Position numbers and translations under genes: made by a program. From Selaginella tamariscina (lineage: Eukaryota; Streptophyta; Lycopodiopsida; Selaginellales; Selaginellaceae), in the NCBI GenBank assembly GCA_003024785.1, contig PUQB01000002.1:193501-257500 (forward strand): a stretch of 64,000 nucleotides of DNA. Reading direction: 5' to 3'. The notes under the pieces were generated by a model. The model was not told where the DNA came from. It did not search any database and worked only from the letters and a program-made list of their open reading frames with translations. Below are positions 23,060 through 36,650 of this stretch, piece after piece; positions within the stretch are counted from its first letter, which is position 1; each line of letters starts with the position of its first letter.

Positions 23060-23491
23060 CTAATTCGAGTAGAATGCAAGAAGTTCATCGACTTCGATCA
23101 GTGCAGCAGCTGGATCATTATTGTTAAGAAGCCATAGGAAATGCTCGAACAAAACAGCCTCACACGGGATAGTGAGTGCTCCTACATTTTCGTATCCGTA
23201 TTCCTCTGCTGCCCTCTCAAGGAGGACTTGGAATACAGGATTCTTTAGACGATGAGTGCCCACTATGAATCTTCTCTTTTCACCACTGCCCACATAGACA
23301 GCCATGCATCCCTTGGGAACATCAGCAGGGACTGAGTATTCGGATTCCTCATAGTAGTCGTCACTCTCAGATTCATAAGAAGAACATGAAGACATAGAGC
23401 AGCTACTGGAGGACCGCTCAAAGCTCTTCTTGCCAGATCTAGATCTGAACAAACTACCTCCCTTCAAGATGAGCTTTGCAAGGACTGCCAT
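23060..23491 (-). CDS. SAUR: SAUR protein, intact (array member 1)
   Basis: Small auxin-up RNA protein, 143 residues. I start at the Met of MAVLAKLILKGGSLFRSRSG because all other array members begin at the same point; the longer frame adds 11 residues upstream. Layout: basic N-terminus; a Ser-rich linker (SSSSCSMSSCSSYESES); an acidic patch; then the SAUR core from residue 60: VPKGCMAVYVGSGEKRRFIV, KNPVFQVLLERAAEEYGYEN, ALTIPCEAVLFEHFLWLL, and an end at EVDELLAFYSN. SAURs of this type are known to inhibit PP2C.D phosphatases and so activate plasma-membrane proton pumps in cell expansion; that is family knowledge. A single exon, as usual. It is the only member of the array without any break. 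Confidence 0.93.
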   Translation of the reverse strand: MAVLAKLILKGGSLFRSRSGKKSFERSSSSCSMSSCSSYESESDDYYEESEYSVPADVPKGCMAVYVGSGEKRRFIVGTHRLKNPVFQVLLERAAEEYGYENVGALTIPCEAVLFEHFLWLLNNNDPAAALIEVDELLAFYSN

Positions 23492-23578
23492 TTTGGTATG
23501 GAGAAAGGAGAATAGTAGAGGCAACCTTCAACACAAGACTACAGAAGACAAATGTGAGTATGAGGAGTCCAAACATAT

Positions 23579-23590
23579 GATATATATATT
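23579..23590 (-). promoter_or_regulatory. TATA box of SAUR member 1
   Basis: TATATATATCATATG on the minus strand, about 90 bases upstream of the chosen ATG. The plus-strand array members have their TATA at a similar distance (about 85-98 bases from their ATGs), which supports both the box and the start codon. Confidence 0.6.
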
Positions 23591-23649
23591 ATGTATCTTT
23601 ACTAGTGGTACTGTGGTACTAACACGTACTTGTAAGTAAAACTGCAATA

Positions 23650-26600
23650 ATCGTAAAAATAGATGCAAGTTGTAGATGTTGCCATCTAGAAATAAAGTTC
23701 AATCAGAGTCCAGTAAAAGGGACTGGTTAAGGAGCAGCGGCAGATAAGGGCCTGAATCACCCTTCACATATTCTGAATAATACTTATTGTTGAAAATAGT
23801 AAAATGAATAAGTATTATTATTTTCATCAATTTTGCTTACAAAAAATTTGAACTGGTGTTAGTTAATTCTTGGTCAAATGGCCAAGTGCAAACTTCAAGA
23901 TGATGCAGACTTCTTGCGCTTGTGATTAAAAAGATAATATACAACTGCATGTTACATTGAGAAGACACGTATAAATGTAATAAGAGTGATAACGATGTAA
24001 CTGCAAGTATTTCTCACTCTATCACATGGGGGTGTAAGTGAAGAGATTGGATTTTGTTATAGAGGTCCAAACATGCATGTGGAATCTTTACCTTCTCGAG
24101 ACAAGTTTGGCCAACTGCAAACCAACTATGACAATGTGGCAAACTGCAAACCAACTAGGATGACAACATGGCAAATTTGTAAAAGAACTCACAAACAAGA
24201 ACAAAGAACTCTCATCTTGACATCACACCATCTTACAGAATTGACATGCATATGAATGTCTATGCTGGCTGGCAAACATGACATGTTCAAGTTGGTCATG
24301 TAGAGATCACTTTTACATAAATGTTACTTTACCCATGATCTGCCCAAGAGATACGTTGAAGACACTATTTGCGGTCTCAATGGTAAGTATCTGAAGAACA
24401 AGAAAATCGGTGGTGGTGGTGGGCGACGGCGTGTGTGTGACTTCAAACTGTAACTGTTGTAAGATATTATATACTGTATGTGAGCTTTTAAAAGGTAGTT
24501 TTTTCTGTTTTGACGATGGAATAGCTCCAATCACATTCATTCCACTGCATGGTGACAGATTTGGCGGAATGAATTCCAAGATAAACTGCCCATCTATACC
24601 TGATCACATGGAAAACTACTGCCGAAGTGCTAGCTGTAATATAAAATTGATGTGGTAAAGCTAAAATGGTTGCAACGGGTGGTTGGCTACAAGCTTGCAG
24701 AAAGTTGTCCAGCTTCAGTCAGAACTTTTAAATAGTTTATTAACTTTCATCATTCTAAATATTCAAGTTTATATCAAATAGTCCATCTTTAGTAGTCATA
24801 CAAAGTCTCGAGATTTAAGATTCTATATGTATATATTGACAAAAGTGACTTCTTAAGTGGCCTAGATATAATGCATTCACTTTGAAACGGCTAAAGGTTG
24901 AAAAATGTTATATTTTTTGTGTACACAATATACAACTGGCTCCCATGGCTTGAAAGTAATATAAAATTTTAACTTTGGGACAGCTTATGCATAAGCCCTC
25001 ACCACTTGTGTGATTCCTCGTTATATGCAGTCTATACTTTGCAGATCATAAGTTTGTCAATGCAATATACAATTTCTCCAAGACTAAAAACTATGCTCAA
25101 ATATACCTCTATTTTTCTATTAAATCAGAAAGAAGATCCATCCTTGATTTATTACCTATAAAATCTATGTTGATATTAGCAAGTAATTGTGAATATAAGA
25201 AAAAACGAATAAAAAGTTTAAAAGTACACAAAGGTCTTCCTTTTGAATTATTAAGTATATTTGTTACATGTATTGCATTAATTAAAGTATTGTATTATTG
25301 GAACAAAACATTTAACTACTTTTTTATTTTATACACCATTTGTAACAAATACTTATAAATATCATACGGTATACAATTTTAAATAACATTATTAACTAAA
25401 GTTTCACCTGTAACAGTACAATTCAAACAGAAATTATTTATTATATTACAATTGTATTTAAAGTAAGTACAAATGTTCTTTTTCAAGTGCATATTGTTAT
25501 ATATCTTTATTTGTTCCACAACATCTTTTACATCGAATCTTTTAAATATGTTATTATATAATTTATTGAGTTTTCAAACTTTTTTTAAAAAGTTTAATAA
25601 ACTATATTTACATGCTATACAAGCTCCTTTTTTTAAACAACTTCAAATTATATGTTATTTAGTAAATGTATATTAAATTAGTTATTAATTATTTATAAAT
25701 ATTAAGGTTAACATATTTATTAAAAATTGACATGATTTTCACCATCTATTATATAATTAATCCATGTGAGAATAATCTTTTATAAATTTAAATTGTTTTA
25801 TCAAAGTTACATATATAAATGTAAAGTTTTATTTATGTGGTACACAATGAACAAAAAAAATAAAAAAAGTGAAACATTCTTTTCTAACATGGTTATTAAA
25901 ACCATGAAAAAACATCATTAGTATTATCATTTTAAAGAGGTTATAAAATTAATTATTAATTCAAGAAGTTATAAAAATTCTATATAACAAATATATATAT
26001 ATATATATGTAACAATGAATTACAATGTTTTACTTCACCATCATCATCATTAATTTTAATAACCTTCACAAGATATTATTTCTTTATATAAAAATGTAAT
26101 TCTCAAGATGCCATATATATAAATTATGTGATTTTTCTTAAATTATTAAACATAAATCATAAATTAAACTTAATTGTATTTTCTTATACAACATATTTAT
26201 TTTATAATATAAAGAAAATTCATTTTTACTTTTTTATTTAAGATATGAATATGTTTAAGCATGTTTAAGTTTATTCATGCATACAAAGCTTCTTAAAAAT
26301 ATTTATGAATCCATTTTTTATAAAATAAAATAATAATGTAATTATATATGCATTTTGTTATTATTAAATTTAATCACATAATTTTGTAGTGTTATAAATG
26401 CACATTTGAATTTTCATATTACTTTTATGTTTTCATGTTGAACATAGCTATGCATTTTTAAAGTATTAATTTAAATAATGTTCATTATAAAAATAATTTT
26501 TTTCTTAAATTCTTTAAAATAAAATATTTGATTCTTATATTATATTCTCAATTTGATTTAAAATAAACAAAATATCTCCATTCAAGTTTTTGTATCTTAT

Positions 26601-28600
26601 TAAGTTTTATTAAATATTCTTTTTAATAGCTTCATTAATTTTAATAATATTATAGATATGTAACTCTAATTTAATATTAAATATTCATTCAAAAGCAACA
26701 TCTTTTATAACTTGTTTATTTTTTATTTTTATTTTTTAATTTAAATTATCTTAAAGTGATTCTTAATGATTAAATAATGTGACTTTTTTAAAATCATAGA
26801 TATAAATCTTAATTGATGTAAGGAACATACTACATATAACATATATCATTCATTTGTATTAAATATTACTTACTAAAAAGGTTTTTTTTTAATTATTCTA
26901 AGACCTTTATTCTAAATAAAATTAATATAGGTATGACACATACATTGAGTAAAGTATTTTAAAATACTTGTTCATTTAAATATAATGTCCTTTATATGTA
27001 AAACACATCTTAAGTATATGATTTATTAAATTATTTTATTAATATTATTTATAAATTAAATCACATATTCATTAATTTGACAATTTTCATAATTTTATAT
27101 TTATTAATAAAATATTAAATAATGCTTAGTAAATACTAATATAAACTACAATCATATTTTATAGTTCGTATTAATTGTATATATTCTTATATAATAAAAA
27201 GATAAAAATGCATATTTAAATTTAAATAATATTTATTAAATAATTAAAAAAATATCAAAATTCATATAAAATCTCAAATTAATCATTTTTAATTGCAAGA
27301 TAGTTAAAAAATGATATACACACGAAAGGTTAAAGACTTTTTAAAGATAAACAACTTTGAATTTTTAACACTAAATCGTAATAATATGGAATCGAAATTG
27401 CGATCAAGTTTACTTATTAAATAATTTTATAACTTGTTAAATCAATAAAAATTTGAACCATAAAGCTCACATTAGATTGGGAAAAATTAGTAAATCGAAA
27501 TAAACTATATATGGTTTGTAAATAATGAAATAACATATCACATAGGAGACGGAGAGAGTTGTACACGTAAGTGGATAGTGGTTGATGCAATGCAAAATGC
27601 TAGCTAAAAAAAAAAGAAAGAAAAGAAAAAAAAAGAATTTATAAAATATTAAGTGTTAAGGCCGATGTTAGGCAATAAACAACCAAAACTTAATCCTATA
27701 TGTATTTAGGAATGACATCATTTAGTTAGTACATGCAAACTCGCATTAGATTACATCAACGTCAGGCTATCGTTTGAGATAAAATGTTCAAATATAATAT
27801 TCACAAAACATTAATATGCCTACGTTTAGAATCAATTAAAAAAACCTACGTAAAAGGTCTGTGATGAATATACATCATATACTGTATTGATCAGTTAGAT
27901 TTGAGTATAAATGTGATATTATTCATCTCCTTACTATTGTATAATTTGCCCGTGCTCAACGTGATACGTCTAAAATAAGCTAGAGAATAATATTCCAAGT
28001 TAACATCATAATAATGTGGTTGATATAGACTCATGCAAATTGCTTGGTAAACAACTCAATCTAGTTAGTTCGGAGTATCTATTATCATAAATTAATATAT
28101 GTTAAAAAGCTGGACTAATGGACGGTGTACCTTAACAATATTACATTACAAATAAACATGTAATTAACAAGGAGCCTCCCATGTTGGATGTGATGGTGAT
28201 CCATTTTACATCCAACTTCATTATTTCTCAACTGGGGAAGTTATAACCACTACTTAAACAGCGGCATTAGTTTCTAACTTTTGAAATTATTAAGCTTATT
28301 GTATTTTTATTAAATATACTGAAGCATGTGTTTATATGAGTCACACTATTGTAAATATGAATATAATATATCTATCTTCTTATAATATTTCAATTAGTTG
28401 ATTTCTAGATTATGATAGTAGGAGGTCAGACGTAGTTGTTGCATGGGGAAGTCCAAGAAGTAAATAAAATGATGAAAACGTGTGTGTGTAGATCGTGGGC
28501 TTACATAAATTTACAAGGTGTTAATATTCAAATAATAAATCTGTACATGTTCACGAATTCCATCTAGAATCTGACGAAATCTATACAGCCGTGTTTATAG
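23650..28600. other. Long AT-rich spacer between SAUR members 1 and 2
   Basis: No gene is recognised. From 24,700 to 27,500 the DNA is nearly all A and T; the ORFs here translate to low-complexity Phe/Leu/Ile/Lys sequence. Between 24,060 and 24,180 the phrase CCAACTGCAAACCAACTA occurs twice, about 40 bases apart, as a short duplication. Confidence 0.5.
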
Positions 28601-28667
28601 CTATATGAAAAATGTTTGCCCAACAAAGCAGGGTTAGAATTAAACCTTCACGACATCACTTCAGATT

Positions 28668-29081
28668 CTATGTTGCTTCAATTTGAATCCAAGTGAGACA
28701 TGTTAACATGAGTAGAACACAATGTTGAGTTGATAAGCCACAGTAAGTGCTCAAACAAAACAGCCTCACAGGGAATGGTGAGTGCTCCTTCATTTCATAA
28801 CCATACTCCTCTGCTGCCCTCTCCAGAAGAACTTGAAAGACATGATTCTTCAAAAGATGAGTGCTCACTATGAATCTTCTCTTTTCATCACCCACATAGA
28901 TAGCCATACATCCCTTTGGAACATCCCTTAGAACGGAACACTCATATTCTTCATAATCACTGTCACTTTCATAGCCCCAAGAAGATGAAGAGCTGCTAAA
29001 AGACGGGTGGAGTGTCTTCCTTCCTGATTTAAATCCGAACAATCTAGCACTCTTACACATGAGCTTCACAATGACTGCCAT
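28668..29081 (-). pseudogene. SAUR: SAUR, frameshifted near C-terminus (member 2)
   Basis: It begins MAVIVKLMCKSARLFGFKSG, has the Ser-rich linker and an acidic patch, and keeps the core up to VFQVLLERAAEEYGYE. There the frame is lost: next to member 1, one T is missing around 28,793-28,797, so the GALTIPCE...FEHFLWLL part is read in the wrong frame as EHSPFPVRLFCLSTYC. The lost frame is still visible downstream (ALTIPCEAVLFEHLLWLINS). Recent loss of function is likely because the rest is well conserved. A TATA-like ATATTTATTATAC lies about 65 bases upstream. Confidence 0.85.
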
Positions 29082-29939
29082 TTGAATTGGGCTGATTATA
29101 TAGAAAGCAGACTGAATGTGAATAAAGAAGAAACCCAAACATGATATTTATTATACAATGGAACTTTACCAGAAGCAGGAAGACTATAAAATAATGCAAA
29201 TTGCAAATATGTATATAGAGAAATAATGACCGGAGACTGCTTCAAAGGGATTGCACGTTGGAAAGCAGCCGCAGAAACAATGGCTGAATTTATCTACAGG
29301 TTGAAGCATTCTCTTCGATGATTGAGTACTGTTAATTATGTAGTCAAACACACACACACATACACACACTACTATAAGGTGGAAAATGCTAAAAGTCAGA
29401 CAGCTATGGTGGACTTGCACGGACAGCAGCTGGACACCACAGCGGATGGGTTGAACAGAGCATCGAATACATATACTCGTGATATAATATATATAATGTA
29501 TATGGTGGTGCCGATCAGAATCTCAACTTGGCTACTTTGAGCTACTTTTATAGTACAGCAACATATCGTATATTATAAGATCTGAGACGTACCGGCCATG
29601 TTGCATGCTTGAGTTAGAATGAAAACAGTCGATCATCTAATGTAATCCTAGTTTGTCTGAAATTTTTGCAATGAGATGGACTTATATGAATTGATTTTCG
29701 AAGGTAGTTTGTCTTTTCAACAGCCAGTTGCTATAAGTACATACCCTGCTCGATGGAAACGTAGAAAGTTAACCTGAAAATGACATTGGATACACAGTCT
29801 CACGGGGAGACAACTTGTTCCATTGAATTTAAGATATTTTTGCAAATACATGAAAGAATATCTGATATGCCTCATTCGCAGACAGCCTAGGCAATTCTGC
29901 GAGACAAAACCCAAATTTGCATAAGCTCATACACTTCAA

Positions 29940-30317
29940 TCATGGCAGCAACACAGGATCGTTGTTATTAACAAGCCATAGAAAATGATTGAACAGAACA
30001 GCATCACAGGGAATGGTGAGAGCTCCCGCATTTTCATAGCCATATTCATCTGCCGCTCTCTGAAGAAGCACTTGGAAAACAGGATTCCTCAAAAGATGAG
30101 TGCCCACAATGAATCTTTGCTTTTCACCACTGCCCACATAAACAGCCATACATCCCTTAGGAACATCTGCAGGGACTGAACACGCTGCGTCTTCATTAAA
30201 TTCATCGTGACTTGAATACGAACTGGAGGAGCTATAACTCAAGGAATGCTCTAGCTTCCTCATGCTATGTGATACTGATCTAAACAAACTAGATACGACG
30301 TTTATAATGACTGCCAT
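29940..30317 (-). CDS. SAUR: SAUR protein with altered last residues (member 3)
   Basis: A 125-residue frame: MAVIINVVSSLFRSVSHSMR, Ser-rich linker, then the complete core VPADVPKGCMAVYVGSGEKQ, GTHLLRNPVFQVLLQRAADE, ALTIPCDAVLFNHFLWLVNN. It ends NDPVLLP instead of the family's NDPAAA.IEV.ELLAFYS: an extra base near 29,955 brings in a stop, and the lost tail begins again in the next frame (CCHD-like read of GCCATGATTGAAGTG). The missing part lies outside the SAUR core, so the protein may still work. The 5' flank has TATATATA about 50 bases upstream of the ATG, next to an ACACGTGT word. Confidence 0.85.
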   Translation of the reverse strand: MAVIINVVSSLFRSVSHSMRKLEHSLSYSSSSSYSSHDEFNEDAACSVPADVPKGCMAVYVGSGEKQRFIVGTHLLRNPVFQVLLQRAADEYGYENAGALTIPCDAVLFNHFLWLVNNNDPVLLP

Positions 30318-30399
30318 TTCGCTCTTCTAAGACAAGGCTGATGTGCTTCCAGGGGAGAACTTACACGTGTATATATAACATATGATTTTACCAACGCTT

Positions 30400-32428
30400 A
30401 CTGTAAGATCAAGTTGCGGACGGTCTCTTCCTTATCCAATCCGTCAGGGTCTTTTACAGTTCTTTTTTTTTGCATTTCTTTTTTTCATTTTCTTTTTTCT
30501 TTACAAAAAACCAAGCATATTATAACCATATATACCATGCCACTTTTACATAACAGAGATAAACATAAAAGCACAGTGCCAGTACACTGTTAGAGAATAA
30601 TCCGAATGGAGGCTGTTGGACTCCCAAACCCAACCTTTTGTTCATCCTCCAAACCACTAGACTCATGCCAAACCTCTACACTCATGAATAACTTTGTTGA
30701 TTGTTAGTTTTTTAAGTTTTTTAAACCAATCAATTTTACCATTTGGCAATGTATATACAATTTATACAGTTTCATTAGGTTATGAAATCATGGGAGTGCG
30801 ATCGGAAAAAAACATGCAGAACAAATACCAATATGTTTAAGTATATAAATCAACAAAGATTATAAAGAGATGAAGAAAAATTACCCAATATTAAGACATT
30901 TTAATACTCATCTCCCTCACACACACAATTAAAAACAACACTCTCTTGTAATAATTAGGCATATATACATGTACCCATCTCCCTCACACACACAAGTCAA
31001 AACAACACGCTATATTACAGAAAGTAAGGACAACACAACAAGACACTGTAAATTCATTAAGACATTTTAAGTGTAAATTTATAATCTTTAATATTATGAG
31101 ATTTATATTTAACGTGAAAATCTTATTATTAATTTTAAAATTGATAATTTATAAATTTAATTTTAAAATTAATAATGTGATTTTAATTAATAATTACTAC
31201 CCACCTCCTTATTTTATATATGTTTTAAACTTTTTTAAATACATGTTTGTACTTGAATTTTAAAGTTTTATTAATTAACTAAATTAAGTGTCCCAAGTAG
31301 CAAAGGTGGGTGTCCACTTACTAGACTCCATTATTTAATATATTTAATATAATATTTTAAATAAAATTATATAAATATAATTTTAAAATCAAAAAATATA
31401 CACTCTCTCTAAATTTGAGATTGCATATATTAAGATTAATATATTCTGGTATTTTTACTTTAATTGTGGTAAAAATAAATAAAAATAATTGTCCAAAGAT
31501 TCTTAATGTTTGCTGCACCGTAGATCTTACACGTGATCTGCATAATTTATTAACTGATGGACCTTTTCAGCATTAAATAAACTTTATAATTAAAATGGGA
31601 ATGTATATAATCTTATTTTCTTAATAATTAATAATTTAAATTATTTATTTAATATTTTTAATAAAAAAATAATTTTAAAATAATATATTTAAAGAAAAAA
31701 ATATTCTTTAAAATGTATGTTTAAAATATTAATAATTAATACATAAGTATTAATTAATTATTTTTTTTATATTCCTATTTTCATTATCATTCCCATTTTA
31801 ATTACAACATTCATTTTAACTACATAGTAATGTTTACAAATTATTTAACTTTCAGATTTGGTTTACTCGTTCATATTCAAATAATAATTGCATATACATG
31901 TACCATCGTCATTACATCAGCTCTTATAACATATTTACATACTATCTATGGAAACAACTGGTTTAGTTATAATTGGCAAGCGTGACAATTTGCCATGAGT
32001 TGACAAAACCTTCAAAGCTGAAATTTATCAATATGGTCTCTTCATATAATTATAATGATAAATAAAAAGATAATTAGCGCTGACGAAAAGGGAGAATAAA
32101 ACCAGTAATTGTTAAGTACTAAAACTTATGTAAATAAATATTCAACTATGCGTAAGGATGACATAGAGGTCTTTCTAGTTTATATCTCAAAACGCATATA
32201 ATGTTAACATATTAGTTAGCTTAAATAATTATAATTTAATATACTTGGAACTTAGACAACTGATCCAGGACACATGCAATGCTGACAAATAACACTTGCC
32301 TACTGTGTGTTAGGAGCTGGATAGAACATGTGTGTGTGCGTGGGCACGGTGGCAGGTAATCACACCTAGATGCTTACACAGAAACCCGTTTTCAAAACAA
32401 ACATAAAATGTTTTGAAAAACAACACCA
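30400..32428. other. AT-rich spacer, nothing recognised
   Basis: Contains the duplicated phrase CATCTCCCTCACACACACAA at about 30,910 and 30,976, T-rich runs near 30,465, and otherwise A/T-rich DNA. No ORF with protein-like composition. Confidence 0.5.
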
Positions 32429-32559
32429 GTTTCTATTCCATTCAGGTTGATGGTTAGTTATGTAAATTGAAATCTCTAGTTACTGTTTCTATTCCATTCA
32501 GGTTGATGGTTAGTTATGTAAATTGAAATCTCTGGTTACAGTTTCTATTCCATTCAGGT
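32429..32559. repeat. 56-bp tandem repeat, 2.3 copies
   Basis: The unit GTTTCTATTCCATTCAGGTT... is found at 32,429, 32,485 and (partial, 19 bases) 32,541. The two full copies differ at about two bases, so the duplication is fairly young. Confidence 0.9.
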
Positions 32560-32639
32560 TTATTATGCTTTGCAAATGAAGAAAAACATCCAGGCGACCA
32601 ACAAAAGGTTACAGAGTTAAACTTGGTGCAAAAAAGCAA

Positions 32640-33079
32640 ATCTTTATATAAGCACACCAAGAAACAGCAAAAGAAAGCTCCGCTGAAAGCACCAGGAAGA
32701 TAAAGAGCCAGTCTCAAAAAAGCTCCGAGGAGAAACCCGACAAAGATGAGTTACCAATGGTACGTGCACTATGTTTGCCATGTATTTTGAATCAGAGACT
32801 CGTATTTACAGAACTTAAAGAAAGGAGACACTGTGTATCTCATGAGTGAACTTGGTGACAAAGTAGCTTTAGGAGGAGTTCACTCCACAGACACTAAAGC
32901 AATTTGTCACAACATTGCTTTGGGGATTCCATTAACATTCGAGTCACATCAGTGATGGATGAGAATTTCGACTTCTATATTGTGAAAATCCAAAAATAAA
33001 TACATTGGGAGCTGTAAAGAAGAATGGATTCAAGAACTTTGTTCGTTGGCCTTTGCATCTCGTTTTTCTTAAGACATAG
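32640..33079 (+). pseudogene. Fragment of a plant transposase-associated domain protein (DUF8039-like)
   Basis: A charged exon-like stretch ending EEKPDKDELPM has a donor GTACGT at 32,760 and an acceptor TTTACAG ending at about 32,813, joining in phase to NLKKGDTVYLMSELGDKVAL and HSTDTKAICHNIALGIPLTF. The match continues in a second frame (RVTSVMDENFDFYIVK) and a third (TLGAVKKNGFKNFVRWPLHL), ending at TAG near 33,079. The order 'KGD.V.L.S, VA.G...STD, V.V..V, .GA...WP..LV' is that of the small domain at the C-terminus of many plant transposase-linked proteins; the name DUF8039 is from memory. Two frameshifts are visible (about 32,945 and 32,995). A host gene of the same origin is an alternative. 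Confidence 0.5.
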
Positions 33080-35130
33080 GTGGAACAGGTAAATGTTTAA
33101 CGTAGTTTAAAAGTACTTCGGCTAACTAGCTTATTCTTTGTAGTTTGGCTCAAGCCAATGAGTATTTTAGCTTGAGATAACATCTACTTTTATGTGATTA
33201 GTGCATGTTTTAATTCTTTAATTAAATATTAGATTAAGAAAACAAAATCTTATTTTATAAAAACGATCAACAATTTTCACAAAAGTGATATTAAAACACA
33301 CATTAATTTTACACTAAATAGATTAAATTTGGAGTAAAAACACACTTTTTTTTTATGGGAAAGCAATATCAAGTATAATAAACGTGTACTAGTTTATTAA
33401 AAAAAAAAACATTATTTTACTCTCATACACTCCTATATTTTCAAACTAATTTTGAAAATAACATTAATGGTGTAGACGTATTAATATACGGTTATGAAAG
33501 CCTAATTTGTTCTACATAAACAAATATGTATTTAACAAATTTTTAATGACAAAAATAACCTAAATAAAAGTCATTTATTTTAAAACATAGATAATTTTTT
33601 TTAAAAACACTGCAACCTACCAAACCAACATTAGTTTTCATCGATCGTCCCAAAAAAGTCTCCCACAGTCTAAAGTAAAAAACAAGGGTTGATTTTACAC
33701 AACTTAGTTTTCAAAGTCGTGAAAACTGCTATCGAAAATTTTATACCACCGGACGTCCGTTTTAGAGCCTTTTTTTTTATTAATAAATTAACCATATCAA
33801 ATATAGAAAATGTCAACCGTAACAAATTGAAATAATTTATATAATAAAAACATTTTAAGTTGCTCTATATATTGGTACATATTAGACCTTCTGTATATAT
33901 GTCTCGGAACCTGTTACATGGCAATATATTTGCAACGGCGGGAAACCTCTTTTAGTGTTTTACTAAGATCTGTCGTAACGTTGAATTAAACCATTGTTAC
34001 TCCTGGAATATTTATGCCCTTGTGGATGCTTTCTGATACCATGGAGTACCCCAACTGAAAGTGTCACCTGCAATTCGCGCGTTGACTTGCGAATCCAATA
34101 TCAATAATTCATTTTATTTGATTACCTTGAGCATTTTGCACTACATTTAAACTTTGTCAATAAACAATAGTCTAATTAAGCACAAACCTATTGGGAACAT
34201 ATCCTAAGAAGGTGTGTGGATAAACGTGACTAATGATCTTGTACTAGAAATAACAAGTCTAGTGGAGTTAATCACAATCGTACGGCTACAAATTGAACCA
34301 TTAAGTTTAACTATATGTATTGACTAGTCATTCTCTCGATCTCAGATAGTCATTCACTTAGTATTGGATAATTTCAGCTAGAGATAACATTTCAGTAATT
34401 AACATTGGATGATGTAGTTGATATACACTCAACTAGAAATTGTTTTTCTTTTCTTTTTTTTCTTTTTCTTTTTTTTAAATCTTATATATACGGGGATGTC
34501 ACATAGAGTCTATAAAAACGAAAAGATAAAAAATGTAAATATAAGATAACAATTAGTATATTAGTAATAGATAAATTAAATTACTTAAAAATAAATTAAT
34601 TAAATTTTTATATTTTTAAAAATCAACTATATGGGTTATTATATCATGAAAATTTAGGTCATGTAATAGGACATAATAAAATGCCATCCAAAAAGCAGTG
34701 AAGTGTTTATTTTAACCTTAATAATAGCAACCAACCTTGCATGTTTTGACGATTCATTCTGTACCGTCGTAATCTACGGTTCCTCCTTGTCGACACTTTA
34801 ATATAAATTAATATATTAATATCCAGACTGAGTGGGTATGTTTGGTTGTAATGGACAATAAAAGTTGCTTTTATTTCTTTTTCCTTGAACAAGACGATTC
34901 TCCAGCTTAATATTTTATTCGTGTGAAGGGCCCCCTCTGTTGTGTGTAATACCAGCTTTATGGTGTGTAAGAGATGCTAGACGATATCTAATAATATTCA
35001 TATAGCAAACATGTACAAATCACGAGTTCCATCTAGATTCGTGCATTTGTGAGCCCTGAAAAAAAGTCTGCCCTGAGGACTTTCTCCCTTCACGTTGCAG
35101 CAGTTTGATCTTCATTTTGAAATCCAGGAG
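33080..35130. other. AT-rich spacer, nothing recognised
   Basis: No coding sequence is supported. A slightly more balanced patch at 33,950-34,400 contains short ORFs without motifs; a pyrimidine tract lies at 34,440-34,476. Confidence 0.45.
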
Positions 35131-35532
35131 CTCATTCACCTCAATACCATGGCAACAGCAGGATCATTGTTGTTGAGAAGCCATAGAAATGCTCGAACAA
35201 AACAGCTTCACAGGGAATAGTGAGTGCTCCTACATTTTCATACTCATATTCCTCTGCTGCCCTCTCTAAAAACACTTGAAAAATGGGATGCTTCAGAATA
35301 CGAGTGGCCACCACACAAATCTGCTTTTTTCATCACTGCCCACATAGATGGCCATGCATCCCTTTGGAACATCCTTAGGAACTAAATTGTCAGATCCTTC
35401 GTCACAGTCACTGTCACTCTTGTAGCCAAAGGAAAGTGAAGAAGATGATGAACAAGTGCTGAGTGTCTTCCTGCCAGATCTAGACCTGAACAAGCTAGCA
35501 CTCTTAAGCACGAGCTTTGCAAAGATTGCCAT
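35130..35532 (-). pseudogene. SAUR: SAUR, frameshifted in the core (member 4)
   Basis: It starts MAIFAKLVLKSASLFRSRSG, continues through a Ser-rich linker to VPKDVPKGCMAIYVGSDEKS, then loses frame after RF (read as VWWPLVF and a stop at 35,293). Downstream DNA to about 35,140 still matches the family in shifted frames: the codons for VFQVFLERAAEEYEYE and ALTIPCEAVLFEHFYGFS-type sequence are there, with a further missing base near 35,188. So it has at least two breaks. It is next to the copia insertion, about 1.1 kb away. Confidence 0.85.
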
Positions 35533-36190
35533 TTGACACCTCAACATAAAAAAGAACAACTCAACTGACTAAGAAGGAAAACCCAAATATGACTATATAC
35601 TCTGTAGCTTTACCATTAGCAGGACATACTTCAAATAGGTTATAGGGAAAATACAATAAACATTCGAAAGGCAGCTGCAGAAGACCGAATTATCTGTTGC
35701 TCCAGACACAAGGCCTCCATGCAGTAATCATTCTTGAGTACTATGTTCTTCACATGGTTTTTCATTTAACACTTTCACTTCGTTAAAGTCATGTTCTCTC
35801 TCTAGATCTCACATACACACGCATGCATACATGTGAGGAAATATAACAGCAATACGTTAGCTTATGTCAAGTAGAATTTACAAGAAGTAAGAGAGGTTTA
35901 ATATGAAAGACATACGGCTATAAAGGGAAGGATCAAATCACATGCAAATCTGGCCAACCGACTATGCCAATGTGGTTTTTTGGACTTGCTATGTTGCACT
36001 GGCATATACTATACAGCAAGCAGCAGCTGCTATGATGTAAGCAATGCAATCCTCATCCTTATGTTATCAGCATTTTATGTAAGGATTGAACAGTATATAG
36101 AATATAATATAATACATGCTGGTCATCGACACAATTTCAGGTTGCTCTTCAATGGTGGACCATTCATCACGTGCTATACGTAGGAGTAAT

Positions 36191-36285
36191 GCAAGGATGT
36201 CCCTGTCACAGCGTCCGATGGAAGGGTGAGGGAGGATGTCCTGTCACCTTGCGATGTAAGAGTGAGGCAAGGATGTCTTGTCACT
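36191..36285. repeat. Short imperfect repeat, about 2.5 units
   Basis: The word (G)CAAGGATGTCCCTGTCAC recurs in variant form at about 36,191, 36,231 and 36,268, separated by GTGAGG-containing spacers. The ORF across it is an artefact. Confidence 0.4.
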
Positions 36286-36650
36286 GCTTCTTTCGAAATA
36301 TATTTGCAAAAAACATTGAACAAGACTTTTCTCAGGTAAAATTAATTGAGATGACGTTGCATATATGACTTATTATTATTAAAAAAATTAAGTGAGATGA
36401 ACATAACTAAAACGTAAACATGTATTACAAGATCCATGGTTAAAAAGAGAAACCTCTTAAGGGGCTAAAAGAACTAATGTAAAGGTGTAAGATATCAAAC
36501 ACGTATAATGGGAGAGAGTAGAAGCACGGAATATGCAAATTTATATGTTTTGAGTTCGGAGTGAGGAAGTCTACACTATACTGACTTACGGTACTAGAGA
36601 CGTGAATGATGTTCATGGATATGATGGCTTGAAAACAAGAAGCAGTGAAG

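Noticed and set aside
24313-24658. Overlapping ORFs on both strands near a GGTGGTGGTGG tract
   Set aside because: No conserved motif and both strands are equally open, which points to chance.
25167-25676. Two ORFs of 63 and 67 residues
   Set aside because: Low-complexity Phe/Leu/Ile/Tyr sequence expected from AT-rich DNA.
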